Assembly (NCBI RefSeq): GCF_011077955.1
Contig: NZ_JAALBX010000015.1
Location: forward strand, 1 to 64,000
Length of the DNA: 64,000 nt
Source of the DNA: Citrobacter freundii
GTDB taxonomy: Bacteria; Pseudomonadota; Gammaproteobacteria; Enterobacterales; Enterobacteriaceae
Direction: 5' to 3'
The first letter of the stretch is position 1; each line of letters opens with the position of its first letter. The translations under genes and the position numbers were made by a program. Shown in pieces: positions 10,287 to 19,610 of the stretch. The notes under the pieces are model-generated. The model was given only the letters and a program-made list of their open reading frames with translations, ran no database searches and was not told the origin of the DNA.

Positions 10287-10991
10287 GTGCGCAAAACAAA
10301 ACTGGAGTCTATGAGGACCCGCCAGCTTTTGATTGATACTGCTATCAAAGAGTTTGCCCGTCGCGGCGTGTCCAGCACCACGCTTACCGACATTGCTGAT
10401 GCAGCACACGTAACACGTGGCGCGATATACTGGCATTTCTCCAGTAAGGCTGAACTGTTTAATGAGATTTGGAAACAACAGATAGAATTGCAGGAAGGAA
10501 TAACAGACAACGCCGTGTCTGAAGAGTCAAATGATCCACTCACAGCATTAAGAGAAAAATTAATTACTATCTTAAAGGCGGTCGCAACCGATCCAAAATA
10601 CCGGGCGTTAATGGATATTTTGTATCATAAGTGTGAGTTTACCGATGAAATGATATCTGAATGTGAAATAAAGGACATGACGTGTTTCGATCGTCAAAGT
10701 CTGGCAGAGGCGCTGCAACGTTGTATCGATAGCGGGCAAATCAGTACCACACTGAATATAAACGTTACCATTATATTATTACAAAGTTGTATTAACGGCA
10801 TTATTAGTAATTGGCTAAGTCAGCCGGAATCATTTAATCTTTTTAAGCTTGTCGATGTCTTAGTAGATAATATGTTGAAAATGTTGATAACGGAACCGCA
10901 GCGTAAAAATGCCGATCAACCAATTTCTACGGCGCAGGCTACCACTCCATTCATGATATCTTCCCCCGATGCGTCAATTTCAAACCAGTAA
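10287..10991 (+). CDS. envR: TetR-family repressor of AcrEF, EnvR/AcrS-like
   Basis: TetR-family DNA-binding regulator, 234 aa, with the N-terminal helix-turn-helix at about 25-55 (LTDIADAAHVTRGAIYWHF), which is close to AcrR and AcrS. The C-terminal half is the ligand-binding helical domain and is more diverged; the tail is about 14 residues longer than E. coli AcrS. Translation begins at a GTG; the next Met (10311) would cut into the first helix. Divergent from acrE, so it probably controls acrEF and, as AcrS does in E. coli, may also repress acrAB. It ends in a shared terminator with fis. Confidence 0.88.
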   Translation: MRKTKLESMRTRQLLIDTAIKEFARRGVSSTTLTDIADAAHVTRGAIYWHFSSKAELFNEIWKQQIELQEGITDNAVSEESNDPLTALREKLITILKAVATDPKYRALMDILYHKCEFTDEMISECEIKDMTCFDRQSLAEALQRCIDSGQISTTLNINVTIILLQSCINGIISNWLSQPESFNLFKLVDVLVDNMLKMLITEPQRKNADQPISTAQATTPFMISSPDASISNQ

Positions 10992-11091
10992 TGTAGCCGT
11001 TAGGATCATGCGTCTTCGGCGAAAGAGGGCGTCCAGCATGTGGCTGCGGATGGGGCAATACTTACTAGTTGCCTACCGTTTGCAAGGAATA

Positions 11092-11127
11092 AAAAAGGCG
11101 CTTCCCCATGCCGGTTAGCGCCTTTTT
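11092..11127. terminator. Bidirectional terminator between envR and fis
   Basis: Stem AAAAAGGCGCT / AGCGCCTTTTT with a 14-nt loop region, with T runs on both strands. It lies between the convergent envR and fis genes and serves both. Confidence 0.85.
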
Positions 11128-11151
11128 AAACAAGCCATTCGCTAATCGAAA

Positions 11152-11448
11152 TTAGTTCATGCCGTATTTTTTGAGTTTCTTACGCAGCGTACCGCGGTTG
11201 ATACCCATCATCAGCGCAGCGCGGGTCTGGTTACCGCGGGTGTACTGCATCACCATGTCCAACAGGGGCTGTTCAACTTCAGCCAGTACCAGCTCATACA
11301 GATCATTGACATCCTGACCATTCAATTGAGCAAAATAGTTCTTCAGTGCCTGTTTAACCGAGTCACGCAGGGGTTTTTGAGTTACCTGGTCCTGAGAGTT
11401 AACGGTAGAAACGGTCAGTACGTCAGAATTTACGCGTTGTTCGAACAT
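11152..11448 (-). CDS. fis: DNA-binding protein Fis
   Basis: Nucleoid protein, 98 aa, that bends DNA, activates rRNA promoters and supports site-specific recombination. The sequence reads the same as E. coli Fis as far as I recall it, including the N-terminal beta arm (about 11-26) and the C-terminal helix-turn-helix [25 protein letters not shown] at 74-98. It is the second gene after dusB, with 129 bp between, and is made mainly in fast early growth from the dusB promoter. In E. coli yhdJ and yhdU follow fis; here they are missing and envR is the convergent neighbour. Confidence 0.99.
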
Positions 11449-11577
11449 AGTTCTGTTAGCTCTTTATTTCTGTTTTACACTCGATTCTTCACTTGCATCT
11501 TCGCTTGCTGACGTTGTTCATTCCCGTCGTCTACCTAAGTAAACTCCTGAAACTCACTCCGTTGCCGCCTCGACGGG

Positions 11578-12561
11578 TCATGAATGATGTTGTGTATACG
11601 CAAAATTTTCGAAGTATGCCTCCAACGCCTCCAGCTGCTCGCTGGCATCCTCTATGGCGTTGAATGTGCGCCGAAACTGGTCATCTGGAGCATGTTCCTG
11701 TAAGTACCAGGAAACGTGTTTACGCGCAATTCGGTACCCTTTCGCTTCGCCATAAAAGCTATGCAGTTCGCGAATATGCGCACAAAGCAAGCGCTTAACC
11801 TCTGCCAGCGGCAGAGGGGACAGCAACTCCCCAGTGTCCAGATAATGCTGGATTTCCCGGAAGATCCAGGGTCTTCCCTGGGCTGCGCGTCCTATCATCA
11901 GAGCATCTGCTCCCGTATAGTCGAGCACGGCCCTGGCTTTAAGCGGGTCGGTAATGTCACCATTCGCGATAACCGGAATGGAAACTTTCTGCTTAACTGC
12001 CCGAATACTGCGGTATTCCGCGTTTCCCTGAAATAAACATGCCCGGGTACGGCCATGAATCGTCAGCGCCTGAATCCCACAATCTTCCGCCAGTTGGGCA
12101 ATCTCTACACAGTTGCGGTGTTCCGGATCCCAGCCGGTACGAATCTTCAGCGTTACAGGAACGTCCACTGCGTTAACAACCGCGTTCAGGATAGACTTCA
12201 CCTGCTCGGGGTATTGCAACAGGGCTGAACCTGCCAGCTTACGATTCACCTTTTTCGCCGGGCACCCCATATTGATATCAATAATCTGGGCGCCATTTTC
12301 CACGTTAATACGCGCGGCCTGGGCCATCTCATCAGGTACACTTCCGGCAATCTGCACGGTGCGAATACCTGGCTCATCGACATGAACCATCCGAAGCCGT
12401 GATTTATCGCTTTCCCAGACCTGCGGGTTTGACGACATCATCTCGGAAACGGTTAATCCTGCCCCCATCTCATAACACAGCGTCCTGAATGGTCGGTCGG
12501 TAATACCCGCCATTGGTGCTGCAATCAGGCGATTTCTGAGTTGGTGGTGTCCGATGCGCAT
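11578..12561 (-). CDS. dusB: tRNA-dihydrouridine synthase B
   Basis: FMN-dependent enzyme that reduces uridine to dihydrouridine in tRNA D-loops (position 17 in E. coli). The 327-aa protein shows the Dus TIM barrel: [13 protein letters not shown] near 15-27, [20 protein letters not shown] with the catalytic Cys at about 100, [16 protein letters not shown] and IANGDI. It is six residues longer at the C-terminus than E. coli DusB. It is the promoter-proximal gene of the dusB-fis operon, an arrangement kept across enterics. Confidence 0.97.
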   Translation of the reverse strand: MRIGHHQLRNRLIAAPMAGITDRPFRTLCYEMGAGLTVSEMMSSNPQVWESDKSRLRMVHVDEPGIRTVQIAGSVPDEMAQAARINVENGAQIIDINMGCPAKKVNRKLAGSALLQYPEQVKSILNAVVNAVDVPVTLKIRTGWDPEHRNCVEIAQLAEDCGIQALTIHGRTRACLFQGNAEYRSIRAVKQKVSIPVIANGDITDPLKARAVLDYTGADALMIGRAAQGRPWIFREIQHYLDTGELLSPLPLAEVKRLLCAHIRELHSFYGEAKGYRIARKHVSWYLQEHAPDDQFRRTFNAIEDASEQLEALEAYFENFAYTQHHS

Positions 12562-12600
12562 GAGTTAAGAAATGACCATACTGTGCCTGCAAGGCGGCGT

Positions 12601-12629
12601 ATATTACGCATTTTTGACGCGAGATGAAA
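12601..12629 (-). promoter_or_regulatory. dusB-fis promoter
   Basis: On the minus strand: -35 TTTCAT, 17-bp spacer, -10 TAATAT, followed by a GC-rich discriminator ACGCCGCC. This matches the known fis operon promoter of E. coli, where the GC-rich discriminator gives stringent (ppGpp) control. The start codon lies 40 bp downstream. Confidence 0.8.
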
Positions 12630-12827
12630 GGCCAAACTTTGAACAATCAGAGGGTGTAGATCAAGGAATCGCCAGAGCAATGTGCTGTAAAAATCATTTG
12701 GCTATATATTTCATTAAGTTATGGAAAGAAGATTATTTTGTGTTCAACAATAATTTCTTATGACTTCTGGCGCTTAGCCAGCGTCGGCAGCCCGTTGCGT
12801 ATGAAAATCTGGTTGATTTACCAGCAA

Positions 12828-12862
12828 TGAGAGCGGTTTTTGAGAAACCGCTCTCACTTTTT
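12828..12862 (+). terminator. Strong plus-strand terminator without an assigned gene
   Basis: Perfect 12-bp stem TGAGAGCGGTTT / AAACCGCTCTCA with a 5-nt loop, then CTTTTT on the plus strand. On the minus strand no T run follows, so it does not fit as the terminator of the carbonic anhydrase gene. It suggests a short plus-strand transcript that starts within 12562-12780. Confidence 0.75.
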
Positions 12863-12890
12863 GTCGAAAAGAAATGACAAGCAGAACTGA

Positions 12891-13631
12891 TTATTCGACC
12901 ACTACGCGACCATGGAGCGGCTGTACGGGGCGATTGTTGTCATGGTGCATCAGTGCCTTGAATTTTTGGAGCTGCGCTGCTGAAAGCGTAAGAGGATGCT
13001 TCATGACAAGCCATGTCACGCCTTCAGAGCACGGCGGCGTGGTCAGTGAGCCGCTAAAGCGCCAGTATGTTTTGTCTGCCGGCAGCAGGCCATTAATGTC
13101 GATATTGTTGTCGAGCGCTACGGGTTTATCCGTTTCCTGCGGGATTTTCTTCCACAGTTGAGCCAGGGTTGGGTTTTCCGCGCCGACATCAAACATCACC
13201 GCTACCACAACGATATCGCCATTGTTCGCTTTATGAACCAGATGCATCTCCATCGCAGCGTGTTTACCGTTGATGGTGTTCTCGCTTGGCGCGTGAAAAT
13301 GGAATTGTTGTAAATCCGCCGTGATGTCATCAAACGCGATGACGTTCTTCGCCTTTTGGTCCATGCTTGCCTGAAGCGTATGGCCATTATTCACAAGTGC
13401 GACAGGGCCTTGTGAATAACTCATTTTTAAAGGCGTGATATGGGCTTCCAGCGCATGAGAAATGTCGACAGGAGATTGGTTTTTACCAACCTGGCACTCT
13501 TTGAATTCATTGCTGAGCTCTCCCCAATGCTCGGGAGAGGAATGGCCTTCATAGCTCCAGTGAGAGGCCGTAGCCAGCATAGGGATCAGGCCCGCAGCCA
13601 GCAACAGCGATTTTGCTAAACGCATAGTCAT
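12891..13631 (-). CDS. cah: Periplasmic alpha-type carbonic anhydrase
   Basis: Zinc enzyme converting CO2 and water to bicarbonate, 246 aa. A Sec signal peptide spans about residues 1-22 (cleavage near ATA-SHW), so it acts in the periplasm. Alpha-class hallmarks are present: NQSPVDI, the zinc ligands in QFHFHAPSENT (two His) and MEMHLVH (third His), and GSLTTPPCSEGVTWLV, whose Cys should pair with the Cys before GKNQSP. Length is typical. It has its own upstream region and sits between dusB and prmA, where E. coli K-12 has no gene. A second in-frame ATG two codons downstream is an alternative start. Confidence 0.93.
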   Translation of the reverse strand: MTMRLAKSLLLAAGLIPMLATASHWSYEGHSSPEHWGELSNEFKECQVGKNQSPVDISHALEAHITPLKMSYSQGPVALVNNGHTLQASMDQKAKNVIAFDDITADLQQFHFHAPSENTINGKHAAMEMHLVHKANNGDIVVVAVMFDVGAENPTLAQLWKKIPQETDKPVALDNNIDINGLLPADKTYWRFSGSLTTPPCSEGVTWLVMKHPLTLSAAQLQKFKALMHHDNNRPVQPLHGRVVVE

Positions 13632-13666
13632 TTTTTTATCCGATTAATCTTTGAATACATAAACTT

Positions 13667-13701
13667 AATAGCCCGCCCCATAAATATGAGGGCGGGCTAT
13701 T
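13667..13701. terminator. GC-rich hairpin between prmA and the carbonic anhydrase gene
   Basis: Perfect 12-bp stem AATAGCCCGCCC / GGGCGGGCTATT with an 11-nt loop, lying 36 bp upstream of the carbonic anhydrase start. No clear T run on either strand, so it may be a weak terminator of prmA read-through or part of the leader of the next gene. Confidence 0.45.
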
Positions 13702-13755
13702 ATAGATAGCGCGGATAAACGAAAAGGGTGCTAAAGAGGGGAAGCCGACTAAATA

Positions 13756-13779
13756 AGAACATGGCCTGCGCCGTGTTCT
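13756..13779 (-). terminator. prmA terminator
   Basis: Ten-base-pair stem AGAACACGGC / GCCATGTTCT (one G-U pair, minus strand) with a 4-nt loop, followed by TATTTAG, 6 bp after the prmA stop codon. The T run is weak. Confidence 0.6.
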
Positions 13780-13785
13780 TAATGG

Positions 13786-14667
13786 TTAGTTTTTAACGCC
13801 CGTAATGCGACACCACTCTTCTTTTTCAACGACGGGATCAAGGCTGAAGAGATCCTGATACGCTTCACAGACGCTTTCCGCCTGGCTTGCCAGCACGCCT
13901 GACAGCCCTAACAGCCCGCCCTGAACCGGCAATACGCTAATCAGCGGAGCCAGTTCACGTAACGGGCCTGCCAGAATATTCGCCACGACGACATCCGCTT
14001 GCATCTGTGCCGGTTGGTCCTGCGGCAAGTAGAGTTCCAGCCGCTCAGACACGCCATTGCGTTCGGCATTATCACGGCTCGCCTGAATCGCCTGCGGGTC
14101 GATATCAATTCCGATGGCTTTGGTAGCACCCAGTTTCAGCGCGGCAATCGCAAGAATGCCCGAACCGCAGCCAAAATCGATCACGGTCTTACCCACAAGA
14201 TCCAGTCCATCAAGCCATTGCAGGCACAAAGAGGTTGTGGGATGCGTGCCGGTGCCGAAAGCCAGGCCCGGATCGAGCATGACGTTCACGGCATTAGCAT
14301 CAGGCACGTCGCGCCAGCTCGGGCAAATCCACAGCCGCTTGCCAAAACGCATTGGGTGGAAATTATCCATCCATTCACGTTCCCAGTCTTTATCTTCCAG
14401 TTGCTCAATTTTATGTCGGAAATTGGCGCCTAAAAGCGGATGATCGCTTAAGATCGCGACCACTTCTTTCATATCGCTTTCGGCATCAAACAGGCCGATG
14501 ACATCGGTGTCGCCCCATAAGCGGGTTTCACCCGGCAGAGGCTCGAATACCGGTGTGTCGTGGGTATCCTGGAAGGTGACAGAGACCGCACCGCTTTCCA
14601 TCAGCGCGTCACCGAGCTCCTCCGCATGAGTACCGGTAGTATTAATTTTCAGTTGAATCCATGGCAT
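13786..14667 (-). CDS. prmA: Ribosomal protein L11 methyltransferase
   Basis: SAM-dependent methyltransferase that trimethylates several amino groups of ribosomal protein L11. The 293-aa protein has an N-terminal substrate-recognition domain (1-55), the linker, and the class I methyltransferase fold with motif [21 protein letters not shown], acidic motif GIDIDPQAI, and the motif IV-like [10 protein letters not shown]. Length equals E. coli PrmA. It starts 11 bp after panF, so panF-prmA is probably one transcript, as in other enterics. Confidence 0.97.
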   Translation of the reverse strand: MPWIQLKINTTGTHAEELGDALMESGAVSVTFQDTHDTPVFEPLPGETRLWGDTDVIGLFDAESDMKEVVAILSDHPLLGANFRHKIEQLEDKDWEREWMDNFHPMRFGKRLWICPSWRDVPDANAVNVMLDPGLAFGTGTHPTTSLCLQWLDGLDLVGKTVIDFGCGSGILAIAALKLGATKAIGIDIDPQAIQASRDNAERNGVSERLELYLPQDQPAQMQADVVVANILAGPLRELAPLISVLPVQGGLLGLSGVLASQAESVCEAYQDLFSLDPVVEKEEWCRITGVKN

Positions 14668-14678
14668 AGCGTCACTCT

Positions 14679-16133
14679 TTATTTATCAGCGGATGAAACA
14701 ACGGCGGCCTCTGCAACCGGGCGACCAAACAGGTTGCCAAACAGAAAAGCCAGCAAACTTATTAACAATGATGGAACGATGGGATGAAAGCCTAAATAAT
14801 GCACATTGAACGTGGCGAGAACAGCGTACAGTACGCCGCCGCAAACCATGCCGCTCAGCGCGCCTGCCGCATTCGCTTTCTCCCAATAAAGGCCCAGCAC
14901 CAGCGGCCATAAAAAAACCGCCTCAAGCCCACCAAAAGCGAGCAAATTGAGCCAAATAATCATTTCAGGCGGACGCCATGCCGCCAGGAGCAGCAACGCA
15001 CTCAGTATCAGCGTAATGGCAGAAGACATGCGCTTGAGTCCCTTTTCATTATGGAGCTGATCGGGACGTAGATTAAGCCAGAGGTCTTTTACGATCGTGG
15101 CTGAAGACTGCAATAACTGTGCATTAATGGTCGACATGATAGCCGCCATGGGGGCGGCTAAAAATATACCCGCCGCCACAGGTGGCAGCACAGTCACCAT
15201 CAGCGTCGGGATAACCAAATCCGGCACTTTTAAATCCGGTAACACAGCGCGGCCCAGCGCACCGGCGAGATGCATACCGAACATTAAAATCGCAACGACT
15301 ATCGTGCCGATAATCATACCGCGATGCACAGCTTTGCTGTCTTTATAAGAAATACAGCGTACTGCCGTATGGGGCAAGCCAATCACCCCAAAGCAAACCA
15401 GCACCCAGAAGGATGCCATAAAAGAGGGGGAGAGAATGTCGCCCGCGCCTTGCGGCTCAACCAGTTTGGGATCGATATGCTGGAGTGTCTCCACGGCGCT
15501 TGATAGCCCGCCTGCGGCATGTACCACGCCAATCAGCAGCAACACTGTACCAATCAGCATGACCAGGCCTTGCATGGTGTCGTTCAGTACGCTGGCCCGA
15601 AATCCGCCGAAAGCGGTATAAAGCGCGATACAGACGCCAAAAATCAGCAGCCCGGTTTCATAAGGGATACCTGCAGCCGTTTCAAGTAGCCGCGCCCCGC
15701 CGATAAATTGCACCGTCATGGCACCGATAAACGCCACCAGCAGGCTCAGACTCGCAAGCCAAACCAGAAGACGGCTCTGGTAGCGCGCGAACAGCATATC
15801 GTTCAGCGTAACCGCATTGTAGCGCCGCGCCAGAATCGCGAATTTCTTACCTAATATGCCAAGCGACAGCCAAACTGCCGGCAGTTGGATCATCGCAAGC
15901 AGTACCCAGCCAAGGCCGTATTTGTAGGCGGCGCCCGGTCCGCCGATAAACGAACTGGCGCTGATATAGGTCGCGGTTAGCGTCATGGCCAGAACAACAC
16001 CACCCATTGAGCGGCTGCCAAGGAAGTATTCATTTAAAAAACTACCGGCGGCGCGGCGTCGGATGGCATAAATCGACAGCCCCATCACGACGAGCAGGTA
16101 CGCTACCAGCGGCAGGATCACTTCAAGCTGCAT
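14679..16133 (-). CDS. panF: Sodium/pantothenate symporter
   Basis: Sodium-coupled inner-membrane importer of pantothenate, the coenzyme A precursor; sodium:solute symporter (SSF) family, 484 aa. About 12-13 hydrophobic segments; the SSF motif [20 protein letters not shown] near 195 is present, as is [24 protein letters not shown] near 55-75. The start overlaps the end of yhdT by 11 bp, so the two are translationally coupled. prmA follows at once. Confidence 0.97.
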   Translation of the reverse strand: MQLEVILPLVAYLLVVMGLSIYAIRRRAAGSFLNEYFLGSRSMGGVVLAMTLTATYISASSFIGGPGAAYKYGLGWVLLAMIQLPAVWLSLGILGKKFAILARRYNAVTLNDMLFARYQSRLLVWLASLSLLVAFIGAMTVQFIGGARLLETAAGIPYETGLLIFGVCIALYTAFGGFRASVLNDTMQGLVMLIGTVLLLIGVVHAAGGLSSAVETLQHIDPKLVEPQGAGDILSPSFMASFWVLVCFGVIGLPHTAVRCISYKDSKAVHRGMIIGTIVVAILMFGMHLAGALGRAVLPDLKVPDLVIPTLMVTVLPPVAAGIFLAAPMAAIMSTINAQLLQSSATIVKDLWLNLRPDQLHNEKGLKRMSSAITLILSALLLLAAWRPPEMIIWLNLLAFGGLEAVFLWPLVLGLYWEKANAAGALSGMVCGGVLYAVLATFNVHYLGFHPIVPSLLISLLAFLFGNLFGRPVAEAAVVSSADK

Positions 16134-16365
16134 TGTCGTCCTCCAGGGGGATGTCGCGATAAATCACCTTTACCATCAGCCAGCACAGCACAATAAAAAT
16201 CAGCGGCACCAGTAAACAGGCCATCTCAAACCAGTGTGGTAGCCCTGTAATCCCAATGACAGAATCAGGTAAGTAAGCAGCCACTAACCAGGCGGCAAGA
16301 TAGAGAAGGGTCAGCCACAACGCCCAGCGGGCTTCTTTATGGGCCTGAACAAAGCGTTTGTCCAT
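16123..16365 (-). CDS. yhdT: Small inner-membrane protein YhdT (DUF997)
   Basis: An 80-aa membrane protein with two hydrophobic segments (about 17-35 and 45-70) and a charged N-terminus MDKRFVQAHKEARWAL. The start at 16365 was preferred over an ATG two codons upstream because it has GGGA at the right spacing and matches E. coli YhdT. It is always upstream of and coupled to panF in enterics, so it may assist PanF; no activity is known. Confidence 0.88.
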   Translation of the reverse strand: MDKRFVQAHKEARWALWLTLLYLAAWLVAAYLPDSVIGITGLPHWFEMACLLVPLIFIVLCWLMVKVIYRDIPLEDDNAA

Positions 16366-16424
16366 TATCATCCCGGGTTAATCGTAAAAGCCGGGATTGT
16401 AACCTATGGGACGTAGACGGGCAT

Positions 16425-16452
16425 AAAAAAAGGCCGGAAGACCGGCCTTTTT
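16425..16452. terminator. accBC terminator
   Basis: Stem AAAAAAGGCCGG / CCGGCCTTTTTT with a short loop, 14 bp after the accC stop. Symmetric, so it can stop transcription in both directions. Confidence 0.9.
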
Positions 16453-16465
16453 TCATCGTGAGCGA

Positions 16466-17815
16466 TTACTTCTCGGCAAGGCCGAGTTTCTTCTCCAGAT
16501 AGTGGATGTTTGTTCCACCCTGCTGGAAATGCTCATCGTTCATAATACGCGTTTGCAAATCAACGTTGGTTTTGATGCCGTCGATGATCAGTTCCTGCAA
16601 TGCGTTTTTCATGCGGGCAATCGCCACATCACGGGTTTCGCCGTAGCAAATCAGTTTCCCGATCATTGAGTCATAGTATGGCGGTACGGTGTATCCAGCA
16701 TAGATATGAGACTCCCAACGAACGCCAAAACCGCCAGGCGCATGGAAACGGGTGATTTTACCAGGGCTCGGCAGGAAGGTGTTCGGGTCTTCAGCGTTAA
16801 TACGGCATTCTACCGCATGGCCTTTCACCTGAACTTCTTCTTGCTTGATCGACAGCGGCTGACCTGCAGCGATACGCAACTGCTCTTTGATAAGGTCAAC
16901 GCCGGTGATCATCTCGGTAACCGGATGTTCAACCTGAATACGGGTGTTCATCTCGATGAAATAGAACTCGCCGTTTTCAAACAGGAACTCGAAGGTACCT
17001 GCGCCACGATAACCGATATCCACACACGCTTTCGCACAACGCTCACCGATAAAGCGACGCAGTTCCGGGGTGATGCCCGGTGCTGGCGCTTCTTCGACCA
17101 CTTTCTGGTGGCGACGCTGCATGGAGCAATCACGCTCAGCCAGATAAATGGCGTTGCCCTGGCCGTCCGCTAACACCTGAATTTCGATGTGACGCGGGTT
17201 TTCCAGGTATTTTTCCATATACACCATGTCATTGCTGAAAGCCGCTTTCGCTTCCGCTTTGGTCATGGAGATGGATTGAGCCAGTTCGGCATCGCCGCGC
17301 ACGACGCGCATACCGCGACCGCCGCCGCCGCCAGAGGCTTTGATGATAACCGGATAGCCGATGCGTTTTGCATGGGCGCGGTTAGCATCCATATCTTCTG
17401 TCAGCGGGCCGTCAGAGCCCGGTACCGTCGGGACGCCTGCTTTTTTCATGGCGGTGATCGCAGACACTTTGTCGCCCATCAGGCGAATGGTGTCGGCTTT
17501 CGGGCCAATGAAAATAAAGCCGGAGCGTTCAACTTGCTCAGCAAAGTTAGCGTTTTCGGACAGGAAGCCGTAACCCGGGTGAATCGCAACCGCGCCAGTA
17601 ATTTCAGCCGCGGAGATGATAGCCGGGATATTGAGGTAGCTTTTTACGGATGGTGCCGGGCCGATACAGACCGTTTCATCCGCCAGCAATACGTGTTTTA
17701 AGTCGCGATCCGCACTGGAATGCACAGCCACAGTCTTGATGCCAAGTTCTTTACAGGCACGCAGAATGCGCAATGCAATTTCGCCGCGGTTAGCGATAAC
17801 AATTTTATCCAGCAT
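16466..17815 (-). CDS. accC: Acetyl-CoA carboxylase, biotin carboxylase subunit
   Basis: Carboxylates the biotin of AccB using ATP and bicarbonate, the first half of the committed step of fatty acid synthesis. The 449-aa start [21 protein letters not shown] is the standard one; an in-frame extension of 13 residues would run into accB and was discarded. ATP-grasp features: glycine-rich loop [14 protein letters not shown] near 160-170, [20 protein letters not shown], and the catalytic/metal site [16 protein letters not shown]. It lies 10 bp after accB as in all enterics. Confidence 0.98.
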   Translation of the reverse strand: MLDKIVIANRGEIALRILRACKELGIKTVAVHSSADRDLKHVLLADETVCIGPAPSVKSYLNIPAIISAAEITGAVAIHPGYGFLSENANFAEQVERSGFIFIGPKADTIRLMGDKVSAITAMKKAGVPTVPGSDGPLTEDMDANRAHAKRIGYPVIIKASGGGGGRGMRVVRGDAELAQSISMTKAEAKAAFSNDMVYMEKYLENPRHIEIQVLADGQGNAIYLAERDCSMQRRHQKVVEEAPAPGITPELRRFIGERCAKACVDIGYRGAGTFEFLFENGEFYFIEMNTRIQVEHPVTEMITGVDLIKEQLRIAAGQPLSIKQEEVQVKGHAVECRINAEDPNTFLPSPGKITRFHAPGGFGVRWESHIYAGYTVPPYYDSMIGKLICYGETRDVAIARMKNALQELIIDGIKTNVDLQTRIMNDEHFQQGGTNIHYLEKKLGLAEK

Positions 17816-17825
17816 GTTCGCCTCG

Positions 17826-18302
17826 TTACTCGATGACGACCAGCGGCTCGTCAAATTCTACCGGTTGACCGTTTTCTACCAGGATAGCTTTCACTACACC
17901 GGATTTGTCGGCTTCAATCTGGTTCATCATTTTCATTGCTTCAACGATGCACAGCGTGTCGCCAGCGTTAACTTTTTGGCCCACTTCCACAAACGATTTC
18001 GCGTCCGGGCTCGGGGTACGGTAGAAAGTACCAACCATTGGGGAACGTACGATGTGACCACTGATTTCAGCGACGGCTGGCGCTTCCATTGCCGGCGAGG
18101 CTGCAGGCGCGATAGCGTTTGACAGCGCAGGTTGCGGCTGTTGCATCATCGGTGCAGCGTAAGCTTGCTGCATCATTGGGTAACCGGTATTAACAGGTGC
18201 GCGGCTGATACGTACCGACTCTTCGCCCTCAGAAATTTCCAGTTCAGCAATGCCTGATTCTTCAACCAGCTCGATCAGTTTTTTAATCTTACGAATATCC
18301 AT
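17826..18302 (-). CDS. accB: Acetyl-CoA carboxylase, biotin carboxyl carrier protein
   Basis: Small carrier whose biotin shuttles CO2 between AccC and AccAD. The 158-aa protein has an N-terminal dimerisation part (1-35), a flexible Ala/Pro/Gln-rich linker (36-76) and the biotinyl domain (77-158) with biotinylation site EAMKM, Lys124. The linker differs in length and sequence from E. coli by a couple of residues, as expected for a free hinge. In E. coli AccB represses its own operon, and the long leader upstream (with aroQ) fits such control. Confidence 0.98.
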   Translation of the reverse strand: MDIRKIKKLIELVEESGIAELEISEGEESVRISRAPVNTGYPMMQQAYAAPMMQQPQPALSNAIAPAASPAMEAPAVAEISGHIVRSPMVGTFYRTPSPDAKSFVEVGQKVNAGDTLCIVEAMKMMNQIEADKSGVVKAILVENGQPVEFDEPLVVIE

Positions 18303-18323
18303 GAGTGGGTTCCGTACTCTTGT

Positions 18324-18776
18324 TTAGTTTGAATGTGACAGGCGTTTTACCGCTGTCTGTAAAGCATATGAATAACCATCAGCGCCGAATCCGCAGATGA
18401 CGCCGGCCGCTATATCCGAAAGATACGAGTGATGCCGGAATGGTTCTCGGGCGTGGACATTGCTCAGATGTATTTCGATAAACGGAATGCTCACCGCCAA
18501 CAGCGCATCGCGAATAGCAACACTGGTGTGGGTGAACGCAGCCGGATTTATCAGAATGTAATCCACCTTGTCTTTCGCCTGATGAATACGGTCAATCAAC
18601 ACATATTCCGCGTTGGATTGCAGGTCATCCAGCGCGACATTCAAGGATTCTGCCTGAGCTTTCAAATCTGTAACAATTTCTGCAAGCGTTTGACTGCCAT
18701 ACTTCTCAGGCTCACGCGTACCTAACATGTTCAGATTAGGACCGTTCAAAAGCAAAATACTGAATTTTTCCGTCAT
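18324..18776 (-). CDS. aroQ: Type II 3-dehydroquinate dehydratase
   Basis: Third step of the shikimate pathway: removes water from 3-dehydroquinate. The 150-aa protein has the type II features [20 protein letters not shown] with catalytic Arg21 and Tyr26, [16 protein letters not shown], and [17 protein letters not shown] with His103. E. coli K-12 has the unrelated type I AroD and lacks aroQ as far as I recall, whereas several enterics carry both. It lies 21 bp upstream of accB and is probably co-transcribed. Confidence 0.93.
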   Translation of the reverse strand: MTEKFSILLLNGPNLNMLGTREPEKYGSQTLAEIVTDLKAQAESLNVALDDLQSNAEYVLIDRIHQAKDKVDYILINPAAFTHTSVAIRDALLAVSIPFIEIHLSNVHAREPFRHHSYLSDIAAGVICGFGADGYSYALQTAVKRLSHSN

Positions 18777-18886
18777 CGTGCCCGCATCTCCTGCAAATTT
18801 CGGTGATATTACAAAATATACCTACATTGCCTGATTGTCATCACCTGGCGCCATGAAATGGGCCATGTGAAAAACCAAAGTCGCAC

Positions 18887-18892
18887 ATTATA
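18887..18892 (-). promoter_or_regulatory. Possible -10 element for aroQ-accBC
   Basis: On the minus strand a perfect TATAAT occurs 110 bp upstream of aroQ in the context GTTATAATGTGCGAC. The -35 is poor, as for many stringently or growth-rate controlled promoters. Confidence 0.5.
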
Positions 18893-19010
18893 ACGAGTTC
18901 GTAGCATTTCGCAGCTAAATACTGGTCTTATCAGGGAAGATTATCAACCGATATCTGTCATGCCGTGCCGTAAGTAAGAAGATTTGAGTTGAACCGCACA
19001 AAACCTCCCA

Positions 19011-19610
19011 TTATCGCCACCATTGGCGGAACTTCTTGTAACGAAGCGCCAATAACACAGCGGCAAGGGTCGCATAGATCAGCGGTTGTGGAGAAAGGGT
19101 TTTTACTGACCACATATAATGTATGGGCGCTAAGATCGCGACCAGATAGACAAAGTTATGCAGCTTTTGCCAGTTACGGCCTAATTTTCGCTGCATAATT
19201 TGAGGAGAGGTCAACGCGAGCGATAACAGGATAAGCCAGCTTACAATACCCAACGTGAGATAAGGGCGGCTCACCAGTTCCTCGCCTAACAGCGCCACAT
19301 TATTAATCCCTAACTCCAGCAAGGCATAGCTGGTGAGATGAAGGGAGGCCCAGGCAAAGCACCATAATCCCAACAGCCTGCGGGTTCTGATTAACAGCGG
19401 CTGTTTAGCGTAACGCGCAAGCGGCGTAATCAACAAGGTCGCGAGCAGCAATTTCAGAGCCATCCTACCGGTAAAATGCTGAATATCTTTTGCCGGATCG
19501 GCGCTGAAATAGCCCTGATTTGCCGCCCAGATTAACCATAAAAACGGTAAAAAGGCCGCTAAATGTAAAACGACTTTTAGCCAAATAATGTGTTTTGCTG
19601 TCAGACGCAC
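19011..19610 (-). CDS. msrQ: Heme-binding membrane subunit MsrQ of the methionine sulfoxide reductase system
   Basis: Inner-membrane b-type cytochrome that passes electrons from flavin/quinone to MsrP. The 199-aa protein has about six hydrophobic segments and heme-ligand-type His residues (for example in SLHLTSYAL and in ILAPIHYMW). It starts at GTG immediately after the msrP stop codon, so the two are coupled. In E. coli the pair (yedYZ) is elsewhere on the chromosome; Salmonella carries it in the present place, to my knowledge. Confidence 0.93.
   Translation of the reverse strand: MRLTAKHIIWLKVVLHLAAFLPFLWLIWAANQGYFSADPAKDIQHFTGRMALKLLLATLLITPLARYAKQPLLIRTRRLLGLWCFAWASLHLTSYALLELGINNVALLGEELVSRPYLTLGIVSWLILLSLALTSPQIMQRKLGRNWQKLHNFVYLVAILAPIHYMWSVKTLSPQPLIYATLAAVLLALRYKKFRQWWR

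Larger units (their letters stand above)
12562..12890. promoter_or_regulatory. Region between dusB and the carbonic anhydrase gene
   Basis: Holds the dusB-fis promoter near 12601-12629 and, from about 12640, an AT-rich stretch where Fis autoregulatory sites would be expected. The distal part (12765-12862) has three small hairpins in a row and ends in a strong terminator that points away from dusB. That terminator has no visible plus-strand gene in front of it. A 63-codon frame at 12572-12763 has no ribosome binding site and no known relatives. Confidence 0.55.

Noticed and set aside
12572-12763. 63-codon plus-strand frame upstream of dusB
   Set aside because: No ribosome binding site, overlaps the known dusB promoter, and no recognisable protein features. 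The terminator downstream is better explained by a non-coding RNA.
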